Below, in pieces: positions 49,228 through 62,019 of a stretch of DNA of 64,000 nt (position 1 is its first letter; every line of letters starts with the position of its first letter). A program made the translations under genes and the position numbers. This DNA comes from Tubiluchus corallicola (taxonomy: Eukaryota; Priapulida; Priapulimorpha; Priapulimorphida; Tubiluchidae). The stretch is taken from the NCBI GenBank assembly GCA_030141605.1, contig JAQGDQ010000018.1:521001-585000 (forward strand), written 5' to 3'. Under the pieces are notes generated by a model. The model did not search any database. It was not told the origin of the DNA and was given only the letters and a program-made list of their open reading frames with translations.

Positions 49228-50054
49228 CGCATGCACTCGATATCAATTACGCATAAAATATATCACCTGGGCATTAAACATTGCAGTAAATCGTCACAAT
49301 TTAACAATATACGAATTTACATCAAAAGAAACGCAAGCTGTAATCTGCAAAAACAATACAAATGCTGTGCTCATTCTTCAGTTATCAAAGTTACTAGACT
49401 CATTTGGGATGATTCTATAAAATTTTGAGCCATGATAAATAGAAGCTCATTATATAGCAAGATTTCAAAAAAATTATCATAGAATTACATATAGATTTAT
49501 AGCTAAAATTTGCAAATTCCTCCTGACCAATAAAATTCTTACAGAGTAATTCATTTAGGAAAACGTTTCGTTCATTTCCGTAACGTGCACACTCAAAAAG
49601 TAATGCACATAATTTTCAAACGATCTATTGCAAGAACATACTGGACTATCTGTTAGGTAGCAAGTAAACAAATCAGAATGAACTGTGCAAAATTCAAAAT
49701 AAAATTATTTGCACAATTAAAGTTTGGTGACAATGAGCTTAGATTCATACAGCAGTAACAATTCATTAATGTACTGAACTACTCGACAACTTTTAACTTT
49801 TTAACTTTTATTTTCTATTTAACCCACATCTGAAACTCATAATTTGGAAACATTATACCTGGTTTACATACTGATATGGGCTGGGAGACGGATACATAGC
49901 AATACCCACCCAAACGTATGGGCCACCCAAAATGCTTGTCAGTTCCATTCACGGTAATGGACAGTGTGCGTGTGATAATCAGACAGCATGGGAGTCGGGT
50001 ACGATTCCATGTTCATTCAACAAAATATAAATCCTATAATGAGATTTATTTTCT

Positions 50055-52427
50055 CTAGTTGAGACTGAATTCCGTGAACTGCATCATTACAACAACGTAC
50101 GTGAAGTAAAGACTAGCAATCTGAAGCAAACACATAGTTTTGTATAAGAGTCTGTTATATGTATGTATCAAGGACGAGATCTATTAATTATAGCAAGAAT
50201 GTTAATTGATAATGAATAAGCCCTTATATATATATACACATATTAAAATTTAATTGGCAATAAATGTCTTTCAGAAGATCTCAACTTGGTGATAAGCAAA
50301 AAAGCATGCACTCAAACATTTGAATATTCCTACATAATTTTTTCAAAAAAAGTGTAAAATGCAACTTACCGTGAGAATTACATCCTTTGTTATGATAATT
50401 ATACCCCAGTAAGTGAAACCAATTTTGTCACTGCTAAGTTTTGACAAGAGTAAGTTTATCTGCAAAACATTTATTCATAATTACGTATTGTCATTATTGT
50501 AATCCATAAAATTAAAAGCTGAATCTCAAACTTTGTTTATAAGCACAAAACTTTATAAGACTGATTAATGAACCATAAACGAAACTGATACCAATTCTTC
50601 ATGGGTATAGGCTTCTGGATTTTTGATAAAACGAAAATTATCACTAGGCTGTATGAGGTAGATGGAGCTAGTTGATTAGTAAATCCCAAAAGCGCTAAAA
50701 ATAAAACGGAAAACGATCATGCACTCACGCACGCACGCAGCACACGCACACATACACACACACACACACCGTTTTAATGTTAAATAGGCATTTGTTGATC
50801 TTATGACCTTTGGCCTATAAAACCAAAAGTCAATGGGTTTCCAGCTTTTGCCCTGGCCTTTTCCTTTGTCAGGTATATAGGCTTTATAATATATAGTGTT
50901 ATACTTGTAGGACGAATTCATTTACAGCATCCTTTGACTGAACCCGACTCATGGTTAATCTGGTTGCACTGTCGTCCTTGTACATTTCCAAGTCGTACAT
51001 CGACACTAGTGCTCCTTGTGCCTAAAAATAATGCGATAAATCTATGAACGATGCTAACTACATTAAGTATAATATTAACATATGTATTATGTTAATTATC
51101 ATAGGCATAAGTTTCACGTAACTAAACTCCTGCCGTACTAAACATGAAAACTGAAGATTAAGAAACAAACGTAAAAAGAAGTAGAGATCCAATAGAAAGT
51201 ACGTTCCTTTCAGGCGTATGTCAGAGATTCAATGATTTAGTTGCAATGTTGGCAGGACAACCACAACTTGTTTTACTTTTCGCTTATATTTCGCTTATTT
51301 TCTATACACTCTTATTTTAATTTTAATAGATCTGTGAAACATTTTATTGCTTATTTTAAAAGACAAATTAACAATTAGACATGATCATTAATTAAGTGAA
51401 AACATACCTCCTGGTACAGTGACGCAGCATACACAGAGATAAGAAATAATATGGATAATGTAACCGCCAACCAAAATCCGTTGATGATCATTATAATAAG
51501 ATTTGAATTAACATCACGAGACATTCTGATGAGGTCATAGGTATGCACTCCGGCATTAAGTATGGTCATAGTAAAATAGAAAAAAATTATTTTCTTAAAA
51601 TCTTCATCTGCTATTTTCACCATTTTTGTAACGCTTTGATGTCTGCGGCGCAATTTTTCCAACTGAACCGAGAGGTCGTTGACAGAAGTATCTCTGTTAC
51701 GGATTAAACTTGTTAATGATTCATTCAAATTTTCGTATTCCGTGCGAAAAATTTCACAAAGTCCACAAAAAAATGGTAACGGGAGTATCCATCCGAAGCA
51801 CACAATTGTTGTCAAAGACATGAAAATTATTTTCGTGTGGAACTTTGGCTCAAATGGTACAGCAAAAATTGTAAAAAGCTTGCGACTTTCTTCTATTGGC
51901 CCAAATGCATTAAATGATAACAAGCTTGAATTCAGGAATGAAACTACCCAACCTACGGTGACCAAAACACGAACATGACGTGTAATTCGGTTTGTAATGA
52001 CTTCACTGAAACAGACATCTTCATGAAAGTATCTGAAGATTACTTGAAAATGGCGTTTTTTTCTGAAAGCATTATGTATGACTGCAGTATTGCAAAACAC
52101 CATAAAATGCCAGCTGGCAACAACTGCAAACCATAGTGGGGAAAATAGTGTATTTTGTAAGATGAAAGTAAACAGATATCGAACAAGCTGAACAGCCAGA
52201 AATAATAAAATCACTGCAGAATAACTCAAACTTATCCATCTCAATAACGACTGATTTTCGTTGGGACTTTGCATTAGCGGACACAAACCAGTAACGTAAA
52301 GACTTCGAAGAGCTGGCTTCAGCAACTGATATAATTTGTTTTCACCATCGTCACTGACTGGTGCGAGTATCTGCTTCGTGTATATCGGATTGACTTTCCT
52401 GGATGATTTCAAGCTGAACTTATACAT
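50055..52427 (-). CDS. gustatory-receptor-like seven-TM protein, copy 1
   Basis: Four minus-strand exons: 52427-51408 (340 codons), 51021-50905 (39), 50459-50370 (30), 50120-50055 (21 plus stop), total 430 residues. All introns are GT-AG in phase 0. The start is the ATG at 52427; an in-frame TAG lies just upstream. Seven hydrophobic segments are visible, six in exon 1. The last exon reads YFTYVVVMMQF, matching the TYhhhhhQF signature of TM7 in insect gustatory receptors and animal GRLs. Exon 3 has the preceding conserved block (FTYWGIIIITKDVILT). Insect Grs are chemoreceptor cation channels with a cytoplasmic N-terminus. In other animals GRL roles are mostly unknown and some are developmental. 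AATAAA follows the stop within ten bases (50045-50050). A close paralogue lies directly upstream. The ligand cannot be inferred. Confidence 0.9.
50721..50770. repeat. (CA)n/(CG) microsatellite in GRL copy 1 intron 2 region
   Basis: About 50 bases of alternating CA/CG between exons 2 and 3 of GRL copy 1. Confidence 0.9.
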
Positions 52428-53547
52428 AGCTTCCTTCGTCTTTGATGGCAACTATAGTTATTACATAAACTTTCTATTTGGCCAAACAGCCTCTATTTAA
52501 CGAAGGCAATTTCGGTTAACTATTTGCAATGTACAAGTTATTGATCGGTGCATAATAGAAAACTGAAAATGTCTTTTTGCTTATTCGGTTTGTTTGAAAT
52601 AACAGAATAATATATCATAGTGACATCGTTGCGTGGGCACTCTTGCGTGAGCTAATATGTGTCTTGAATGTTGACCCAAAACAGGATAATGCAATGCAAG
52701 CGAGGTGCTTTCACAACTGTATCGTTATTATTACTAATTGACCTTAGGTACATATGCAGTTCAATAATTAATTATTGCTGCACTAACAACATGAAAACAG
52801 AATATAATAGGTAACTTATTTATAAATACGACTATTTTACCACTTATTTGTAAAAAAGGAACACAATAAATTACTGCTTCAACACATTTACAGTTATGCA
52901 TTTATTTGGCAAATCTCGTTCGAGATTGCAAAATAGGAGGTATGGTGTTGCAAATGGCGAAAAATATCTGTAAGTTTTATGAGGTAATTTCATCAGACGC
53001 TCGCCATGCTTATCTAGCAGCTCTGAATTCAATGGCTAAGTATTTAAAGTCATAACGACTCGCTGGTACTTCGTTTCAATTTGAAAAGAGTTACTCACAA
53101 AACTCTTCGACAAATAACATTTTGAGCCCAGCAGGCATTTATGGTGTTGCTAAACATGGATATAGTTATACTCAAGTCTTACAGCAAAAATGTGCATTAT
53201 TGAAGATTGCATGTGCACAGAGGCTGATATGAGTGGCTAAACTGTAGATTGCGTACTGTAGAGTAAATAGCAATTTCGTAAACAACAATATCTTTGACAT
53301 ACTGTAAGAACTGAAATACGTTATTAATACAACTAGACAAAATTTCAGATTTTTCTCTTTAAAACTATGAGAGGAGCAATATCAACACAAAATCAGCACA
53401 AACAACAACAGACGAAAAAGAAAAAATGCAAAAAATCGAATGAATTAAATTCTCACATGCTAAAGACGGGAAACTGCCCCTTAATAACTACGAAGTCTGT
53501 AGTCATGATTCCAACTTTGAATAGATAATTCACTTGCATGGGGTACA
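52428..53547. other. spacer between the two GRL genes
   Basis: 1.1 kb between the end of GRL copy 2 and the start of GRL copy 1, both on the minus strand. It must hold the end of one transcript and the promoter of the other. No TATA box at a convincing distance and no repeat were recognised. Confidence 0.5.
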
Positions 53548-56500
53548 TTAAGCAAAGTTGAATTGCATCATGATGATAACGTACGTGAAATACACACTTG
53601 CCAACTGAAACAAAAAGAAAAGTGTTAAAACCTAATCAATTAAGGCTACTGCTTAGATTTTTTTATGCAAATGTGAAATAAGCCTTCAGAATGATGAAGA
53701 TAATGAGTGGGGGTGTTTTGCAAATTCTAATTTTTCTTTGCATTAATTTAGTTTTATTTGTGTTAACATTGCAATAACTGTAATAAGCGATTCACAGTTA
53801 TGTTAACGTATTTCTTACGAAGATCACTGCATTAAATGACATTAGTATACAAATGAGTATTACCGTGAGAATAACTTCTTTTGTGATTATAATGATTCCC
53901 CAGTAAGAAAATCCCACGCTGCTATTTGCAAGTTTCGACGTAAGCAAATTAACCTATAAAAGAAAGTTATCTGTGTACATAGTCCCATCAAAAACGAAGC
54001 TTTCTGACTACTTGTGCATAACTAGTTACACGAAATTAAGTGGGATCGATCAAATCCATACTGACTATAGCAAACAATAAATGCAAGCTTTACAGGCCAC
54101 TGTGTCGTCATGGTATGACACTCATTCATTCATTCCTTATCATTTATTTCGACATTCATTACAATACAATATCAATACATACACATTTAATATAATGTAT
54201 TTCATTATAAAAAACGTATTAATGTCAAAAAGACTAGTCGAGGAGAGATTACCTCTAAGGCATAAGCCGCTACCAAAAATGTTACCGATTAATGGCAACG
54301 AGTGCCACGCTGCTTTCACTGATTTACATGCAATGCAGCAAATTTTTGTGCCCTTCTGTACAAATTTTATTGCATGGAAAAACTGAAAACACACCATTCT
54401 TTGTTTTGTTGTCATCGTCGTCGTAGTCGTTGGTATTGTAATGATCATCATTTTCGTCGTTGTTGTCGTCATTGCTTTTGTTGTTAGTATTGTTGCTAGT
54501 CTTCCTGTAATTTCTCTTGACTGAATTAAGCATTATATTGTGAGTGGTATAATACAAACAACGTTATTACCGACCAAGTCTAAAGAAGAGAGTGGCTAAT
54601 AACGTAAAAAATTTTCTTACTTTCCAGCGTACTGACAGATGAATAACCTAGACAATGAAGAGTGACAACGCTCAAACTTTTCTAGTTTTTAAAGAGCCAT
54701 TCGGCGTGATAAGCATGGACATTATGATGTCGGTTCTTTACCTTTATGAAAGTATCAAAATAATCTTGCCCTGACAGTCATAGACCAGGTAATGCATTAT
54801 TCTACCCTTGCCAAGTCGAGAGGCATATGCTGTGACAAGTGCCTTGTGCCAATTTATATCTCGCCACAGTATTCCTAAAACAATCTTTGCAGAGAGATGA
54901 ACCAAATTCACTTCAGCTCTTATTTAAGATCTAGAACAACTTTTAGGAATACAAAGGCATGTTCAAATCCCATACAATACAAAATGTAACAGGTTATGTG
55001 AAAGAACGAACTCTTCCCTGAAACAGTGAATCAACAAACTGACTCAAACAAACAAATGTCTGAACTGGGATGAGGTGCTTTCCTTCATTCCTTTGCTTAC
55101 TGGGTAGAAACTACTAAAAAGGCGCGATTTGATCTGGTCTAAGGGTACGAAGTGAGCAGACCCACAGCAACACTTCGTCATACCGGAGGATGCAGTGAAT
55201 CTTGTTCAGTGTAATGTTGAATATGTTATTCAAGTATTGCATTACCTAAAATCTTACACCACAGAAGCCTAAGAAGTCTTTTTGACGACAAAATTGGTTG
55301 AGAAAGAGTGATATAACCAATATAGGTGAAGAAGGACCCCGAAGTTGTTCAAAAAGCTTTCCTGCCATTACCAATTAATCAGAGAAAACTGGAAACACTT
55401 CTTCGTGGTCTGTATGGGGTCAGTGAGAAAATCCCTGATGAATTTTACGGTATTAGTTGCATTCCTTTCCAGAGCGAGACGAATGGGATATTCTCCTTTC
55501 ACACAAGTGCGTTTAAGAAGCAGAGGTTGAGAGTGAGAATGTGCAACTTTTTTTCCGAAGATGAACAGTCGTCCGATTCTGATTCTCAACCAAAGTTAAG
55601 ACATTCTAGAAGTTTCAATACTATGTCGTTTCAGTAATGCTAGGATCGATGCTTCCCAACTAACACGGTTAATGCAAGTTATCTGAACACTTAACACCTT
55701 CACAACAATGTGAACTGAAACACGTCTTTGAGCACAAAGAGATTCTTTCCTAGTAAACCTGACATGACTCGTCTTATCAAGCATGACGAAAAGATCAGAA
55801 CTGATGAGCCAGACCAGACAAAATTTTATAACATTCAAAGCCCGTTATAGACTTCCCCAAGCCAGAAAAAACCGTGAGAGACGAAAAAAGGAATAAATGC
55901 TTTCCGGTAGAATGATAGCAGAAATAGACGACGTATTTCAAAGTCCAATAGCTTCTGCTCCTAAAGAAGGTGGAAGTATTCGTCTAGCATTGATTTTCGC
56001 AAAGTAAGCTGTCTCGCCAATTGTGACTTCTATTCAATTCCAAGAAGATCACATGCTCAACCAGCTCCACAGTGCCAAATCCCTCTCAAAGTTGATCATC
56101 ACAAAATACTATTGGCAAATTCCTCTTGATGAAAAATCTAAACCCATAACCACTTTTGTTGCAAAATTTGATAAATTTAGATTTAACGTAATGCCTCAGT
56201 GGCTCCAGCTCAATTCTTAGTAGACAAGATTCTTACACCAGCTTTGCACAACGCCTTTGGCTTTATTGGTGATACTCTTATCAAAAGCAGATCCTGGGAG
56301 GAATACTTGGAACATCTGTCAATAGTACTATTACCAATCAAAGAGGCTGGCTTGACAGTAAAGACTTCTAAATCCGAGTTTGCCCAATATCACTTTAAAG
56401 GCTTAGGTCACTTTGTTGGAGACAATGCTTTGTAGCCTCAAATTGAAACGAAACAACACTTTTGGTAAATTTTCGGCAACGAAGGCCTGCAACGAAGAAA

Positions 56501-59500
56501 CAGATTAAATCCTTCGTTGCCTAAGCCGGTTATTACCAGAAGTTCATAGAGATATATTTAAGCAAAGCAGATCCATTACACGAGCTCACCAAGAAGGATA
56601 AACCAAATGAAACCTGTCACGAAGAATGCTAGAAGGACTTTCTTTGTCTTCAAAAAGCATTGAATCCCAAACTTGTTTTACGTATACCAGCTCACCAAGG
56701 CTGGGTTTAATTTTTTATTGAATGCGCAACATTTCGTGCCCCTAAATCGCCTTTTTTCTTTCTTTGACGGTACGTACATAGTCCCTTTGTTTTTTATGGA
56801 CCCTCTCAACTTGTTTATACGGCTGGTTGCAAAGCTGAGCAACAAGTTTTTAATGTTTCCTAAATTTGCAATTTTTTATTGATATCATTAACCCAAAATT
56901 TGTAAATCTTGTTGTGCGAGTAAAGCAACATTACTTTCCTTGATAATTGGTCTGCGAAAATTCAGAAAGATCATAATTTCTTTTTGCTTTTCATTTCGCA
57001 CAACATTTCGAAATGTTTCAGTTTGTTTGTTATGTTCAACATTAAATAAATTAAAAGACAATGCAAACAATTGTCACTGATGTAATGATGCATTTGATAC
57101 AAAAAAGATACAAAGGTCATTTCTATTTAGAACGTGAATTGGTGGTATTTCGTCCTATGAAATAGTCAAACTTTGTTTTTTACTAGTGTGCATAGCATTT
57201 ATGCTATCAGCTACCCTTCAAGATCAGAATTTTTGTGATTATTATCTTGTTAACGTGTGAGACATTTATTCAAAGATTACGTAGATGGAAATATGCTCAC
57301 ATAATTACTACAATATAGTAGCAGATAACTGCCAATTAATTATAATCTTTCCGCCAGGGACGCCTCGACCCGCATTCTATCTATCATTATCATCCTATTA
57401 TCATCCAGGTGAGCGAGGTGTTCACGAGATGTTAGCGTGAATTTACGTTTTGGCTTTGTTTATGTAGACGGTAGAGTTTGTTTCCAGTTTGCTGTTCGTT
57501 CAATGTCTCAGTCGATTTTGTTACGTACCGTGAATCTATGGTGAAGTGATGCTGTGATGACGTCTTGTTGTCACGATCTCCTTGAATGACGTTCACTACA
57601 AGCTATTATCAAATCTCAGCTATGAAATTCGCACTCATTTCTGGCATTTGGTGCTAGACTGGCGTACACAGGTTTATGCAGGAGACTCCTTTATGCGCTT
57701 TGATCGTGACTGTACGTACCGAGTACCCACGAATGTTTGGAAAATGCGGAGTGAGATATCGCCAAGAATAAGGCTCTACGTGTATAATGTAAATCTTAAA
57801 CTCACCCGCTTACGTGCATAATAAGCCGGTTTCATGTTCCATCTCCCATTCCATAATCATGATTTTCATTTGCTAATTTGTTTATTGAGATTTTTGTAAG
57901 CGCTTATAATACGAAAATCCACCCCAGACAATCCAGGGGTGGAATTGAGATGCCGCTTTGATGGGGGGCTCTTCAATCTGTCGCGTTTTCGAGCCAGGAA
58001 CCGCACCACAACCTTCAGAGTGACAGAGCTGCAATATGCGGATGATAATGCGGCACCAGCCCACTCAGCCAATCACCTGCAACAATCAGTCAGCAACTTC
58101 TGTGACGCATATTCTCGCTTTGGCCTTACAGTCAACATAGGAAAAACCAAAGTTATTGTCCAACCATCACCTGAAGCAGACACACCAGTATGTAACATTT
58201 CCATTAATGGTGCAGATCTAGAATGTGTTGAACATTTCCCGTACCTGGGCAGTCTACTCTCCGTCCAGTGCAACTCAACAAAGGATGTGGAAAATAGGCT
58301 TAGAGCTGCCCATGCCGCTTTCGGCAGACTCTCAACCCGTGTCTTTGGTAATGCTCATCTAACTCGTCGAACCAAGCTGATGGTCTATAATGCTATTGTC
58401 GTTTCCACACTCCTTTACGGATGTGAAACATGGACTCTGTACCGCCAAGACCTGAAAAAACTCGAACAGTTCCACCAGAAAAAGCTTCGCTCAGTTTCCA
58501 ACATCAGATGGGATGATTATGTCACCAATAATTCAGTTCTCGAGAGATTAAACACCACTAGTATAGAAGCTATGATTACGAAACATCGGCTAAGCTGGGC
58601 AGGTCATGTAGCACGTATGGACGAAAACAGACTTCCCCGAAGGATCCTCTTCAGTGAGCTGAGCACTGGAAAACGACCCCTGGGCCGCCCTAGGCGCCGC
58701 TACAAGGACCAACTAAAAGAAACCCTGCAATCAGCAAGGATCGATCCAGAAACCTGGGAGCAGACAGCGCGGCAGCGAACAAAGTGGAGAAGAGTCATCC
58801 AGGAAGGGACTGAGCATTTTGAAACAACCAGACGAGCAGCAATTGAAGCCAAACGTCAACGAAGGAAAGAGAAGGCCCGTCAACCTCAGGTAACTCCCAC
58901 CATCCAATGTGACAAATGCACCAGAATGTTTCGAGCAAGGATCGGGCTGTTAAGCCACCAACGTGCCCACCACAGCTAGTAACTTCGACCGAAAGGACAA
59001 TACTCGGAAACGAGTGAAAGCCGACGACGACGACGATAATACGAAAAACAGATATGCCAAGTCGCTACCATTAATTTTACATGCGTTTTATTTTTTGGTT
59101 TCAAATGATGAATGGAGCTCCAGAAGTACTCCCGTAATAAATATAACATCAAAGTCCTTAGACCCTCCTTTTTATGGCCATCACAGGGAGCAAGAATTCA
59201 AACAATTATTTCAATGAATTTAGAGCCTACTTTCAGATAATAAAAAAGTAATTTTGGTTCATTTCAGCACCCTCTTTCCGAGAACGCTCCCTTAGTTCTA
59301 GATTGCATTTTTTGCCCAGTTTTCTGATGTCCTGTCATTTCACTGTGTAATTCGGTTGTCCTCTTTTTCACTGCCCAATTTTGTACGAAATAGAACAGCT
59401 GCCTTCTTTACAAAAGCTTCTTTACCCTCTATGGCTCTGTCTCTTGGTAGAGTTCTTTAAAACAGTATAAATTAAGTAAAGCTTACATAATTAATGAATC

Positions 59501-61546
59501 ATACAAGTTGAAACATGTTCATAACTATTACCTGCAAAATAAATTTGCTCATGACATCACAATGCTGCTCATAACTTATTGTCGATTTGGTAGCAATGTT
59601 AACAGCATTTTCGCACATTTTCAGATCGTAGATCAAATCCAATCCAGCATGAGCCTGGTAAATATAAATCGTGGGTTGAATATTACTGTTTGACAAAAAC
59701 GTTTTGTCACAATCACAGCCCGTCTCATAAAATAGTACATACGTTAGACATTTACATATGAAGGAAATAGATACTCTCACGCACACATGCATCAGGAGGA
59801 ACGTATGACCTAATAGTTAATTAACTGAAGGAGAAGGTGTTGAAAAATTGTAGGCTAACCAACGCATAAACCCAGAGCCACACGCACACACGCTCGCGCA
59901 CACACACGCATGCACGCGCACACACACACACACGTAGCAATTGACGATGTCACCAGACCCGGATTATCCTATAGGCTGGAGCCTATGGACCCTCAAACTT
60001 AAAGAGAGGGGCTGATTTTGAATTGCTGAGTAATTCATTTAGCTTAAAATAAAGTTTCAACTTTAAAAGTGTCCCCTGTTAGTGGCCCCTCATTTGATAT
60101 AAAGGGCCTCTGTTTGAGACATTTATGTGAGACAAAAGGTCATTGTTTGAGGCCCTTCATTTGAGATAAGGGACCCCAATTTGAAGATCTTTATTTGAGA
60201 TAAGGGGTTCCCAGGTATTTTTAAATGTCGGGTGGCTCCGTCTGAGGGTTCCATAATTTCATCAGAGCAGGGGCCCAAAATGTCATAATCCGGCCCTTGT
60301 TACACCGTAAGTACAGTACAACAGATTCTCAAGAGAACATTCGTGCCGCTATTTCTTGGATAAACTTTGCCTGAACTTAGTTCACATGATTAATCGTCTC
60401 ATTTAACACGGAGGAACTATTCTTATTAGATTGATGCAGCAGACTATATTTATAACAATGCAAAGATATCACCGAGCCTACCTCTTCGTGCAAGGCTGCA
60501 GCACACATAGTAATGAGCAACATAAACACCAAAACACTCAGCAACCAAAAAGAGTAGATAATGATGTCACTAAGATGCTGATCTATGTTTTGTAGAGCCT
60601 TTATTAGGTGAAATGAAAGTAAGCATGATCCAATTATTTGTGTTGTTAAAAGAACAAAGATAATCTTTTTGAAATCTTGATCAGCCAATTTCACAAGTTT
60701 GGTTATTAGGTGATGGTCGCGACGTATCTTTTCCAAACGAGCACACAAATGATCTATTGGCACATCTGCATAGTCTTGCACAAAAGACGCAATATAACCA
60801 TTGATAGTTTTAAATTGCACATGAAAAATGAGGCAGAGTCCAGCAAAATACGGTACAGGTAACATGTATGCCATTGTCACGAATGTTGTCAGCGTAACAA
60901 AAATGACTTTGGCAAACATATTTGGTTCAAACGGCACAACGAAAACCAAGAAGACCTTTCTACTTTGTTCAAAAGGCCCAAATGCGTTAAAAATAATCAG
61001 TGCCGTATTAACGAAGCATGTAATCCAACCAGCCACAACCATGATGCGAATGGTGCGCGTGATTTTCTTTGTAGCGGAATTATGGATGGAAATAGTCTCC
61101 TGGAAGTATTTATATAGAACGTCACTGTGGCCTTGTTTTCTGAAGGCGATGTGAATAACTGTGGTGGTGCAAAAGACCATGAAGTGCCAATTAGTTATTA
61201 TTAGCAGCATCATGAGGTTTGCGTAATCAGGCTGCAGTACGATTCCTAGAAAATAGCGTGCCAGATGGATGCCCAACAAAGCTAACACTAATGTGGAATA
61301 GATCAAGCTGGCCAAATGCCATAAGGTGTACTTTCCATTTAAATTCGGCATCAATGGACATAGACCGGCGACATTGAGGCTGAGCAGAGCTGGCTTTAAT
61401 AATGCGTATAGTTTACTCTCATTGGGGTTGATTGCAGGTATTGTCTGCAGGTGCTCCTTGTGCATTTTTAAACCATACTCCAAAGTGTCAGCAGGCTGAT
61501 CACCACTTTCACGTTCAACGTGTACTTTTGCATTTAATCTAAACAT
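53548..61546 (-). CDS. gustatory-receptor-like seven-TM protein, copy 2
   Basis: Four minus-strand exons: 61546-60482 (355 codons), 59654-59532 (41), 53953-53864 (30), 53604-53548 (18 plus stop), total 444 residues. The start is the ATG at 61546, with an upstream in-frame TAA. It parallels copy 1 exon by exon: the N-terminal KLYALLKPALLSL and GLCPLM, the WHFMVFC and IHIAFRKQGH loop, the acidic exon-2 segment ending in FILQ, the 90-base exon 3 (FSYWGIIIITKEVILT) and TM7 with YFTYVIIMMQF. All introns are phase 0 and GT-AG. Intron 2 is about 5.6 kb and holds a dead Ty3 element, a LINE 3' end and an unexplained ORF. I joined exons across it by similarity to copy 1, so a transcript would be needed to prove it. 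Function as for copy 1: predicted membrane channel or receptor, ligand unknown. Confidence 0.85.
55326..55637 (+). CDS. unexplained ORF or exon fragment inside GRL copy 2 intron
   Basis: A 103-codon frame follows an acceptor-like CCAATATAG. It has non-random features: a start rich in Leu and Pro (LPLPINQRKLETLL), then YGISCIPF, and a C-terminal Ser/Asp-rich tail (SEDEQSSDSDSQ) ending RSFNTMSFQ. It lies just upstream of the Ty3 pol remnant on the same strand. It could be a piece of that element, a captured exon or a chance frame. I do not recognise it. Confidence 0.3.
   Translation: MKKDPEVVQKAFLPLPINQRKLETLLRGLYGVSEKIPDEFYGISCIPFQSETNGIFSFHTSAFKKQRLRVRMCNFFSEDEQSSDSDSQPKLRHSRSFNTMSFQ
55740..56780 (+). 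mobile_element. Ty3/gypsy retrotransposon pol relic
   Basis: Reading across stops and small indels, the plus strand gives a Ty3 order: YRLPQAR upstream of RT, IRLALIFAK, the RT palm segment (YYWQIPLDEKSKPITTFVA, FRFNVMPQWLQ), the thumb side (VKTSKSEFAQYHFKGLGHFV), the GYYQKFIEIYLSKADPLHEL connection and the start of RNase H (LNPKLVLRIPAHQG). The catalytic YXDD block is degraded (IGDTL). LTRs were not found. It is an old, inactive fragment in intron 2 of GRL copy 2. Confidence 0.8.
57339..57904. other. GC-richer unassigned block in GRL copy 2 intron 2
   Basis: Composition rises above the surrounding DNA and one open frame (57582-57821) crosses it, but no family is recognised. It ends where the LINE fragment begins. 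Confidence 0.35.
57905..59045 (+). mobile_element. LINE 3' portion, 5'-truncated, with C-terminal zinc finger
   Basis: The element starts abruptly just before the YADD block of reverse transcriptase and runs to a 3' tail containing (GAC)n. It sits in the sense opposite to GRL copy 2, inside its intron 2. The coding remnant is described separately. Lack of stops across ~1 kb shows it is younger than the Ty3 relic nearby. Confidence 0.85.
57939..58979 (+). pseudogene. LINE ORF2 C-terminal fragment (RT palm to zinc finger)
   Basis: 346 codons, open. Contains ELQYADDNAAPAHS (catalytic YADD), NIGKTKVI, EHFPYLGSLLS, the LLYGCETWTL block, RLSWAGHVARM and GRPRRRYKDQLK. It ends with a zinc finger CDKC-x12-HQRAHH, typical of one LINE group common in invertebrates. 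The endonuclease and N-terminal RT are missing, so it cannot be functional alone. Confidence 0.9.
59879..59934. repeat. (CA)n/(CG)n microsatellite in GRL copy 2 intron 1
   Basis: About 56 bases of alternating CA with CG interruptions, potentially Z-forming, between exons 1 and 2 of GRL copy 2. Confidence 0.9.
59953..60300. mobile_element. MITE-like element with CCGGATTAT inverted ends
   Basis: The left end (CAGACCCGGATTAT) and right end (ATAATCCGGCCCTTG) are inverted relatives about 345 bases apart. The interior repeats variants of CATTTGAGATAAGGG several times. No coding capacity. GGCCGGATTA-type termini are known from several nonautonomous DNA transposons, but I could not settle the target duplication or superfamily. 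It lies in intron 1 of GRL copy 2. Confidence 0.55.
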
Positions 61547-62019
61547 TTTTGGATCAAACACTACTAAACTTTGTTAATTTTATTTACAATAATTCTGGAT
61601 GCTAACTCTAAGTTTACTTGATTGGCGCGTCAAATATGCTGTGTTAGCTTACGTGGTCAAGTACGACACAAACGCTCATGCAGACAACGTGTTTTCAATA
61701 AATACTAATGGTACTATATGAATTGCCCTAATCATAATGCCAGTTAATGTTTGTTATGTTAGTGTTTTCTATGCAGTCCAAATATTTACTTTTGACGAAA
61801 TGCTTGTTACTTCCAATGCTATTATCTTTTATATATGATTGCAAGTCGTGTTTAGTTTATTGACTAAACCTAACTCGAAATGCCTGGCCCTTAAACGCTG
61901 TTAGGTGCTCTCGTCGTATCCGCTGGCAAATTTGGTTATATCCATCTTTTTATTTGAAATTAGCAATACGCCTTAACTTTGGAGTTTTTAGACTCGCAAT
62001 AATTATTGTAATGTAAGGA

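Noticed and set aside
49024-49428. 134-codon ORF with repeated CAIF units
   Set aside because: It crosses the inverted minisatellite arm; the repeated peptide comes from the DNA array and has no gene context.
54140-54557. Asp/Asn- and Thr-rich minus-strand ORFs in GRL copy 2 intron 2
   Set aside because: They translate a GTCGTC/GTTGTT trinucleotide tract at about 54410-54490 and are not a gene.
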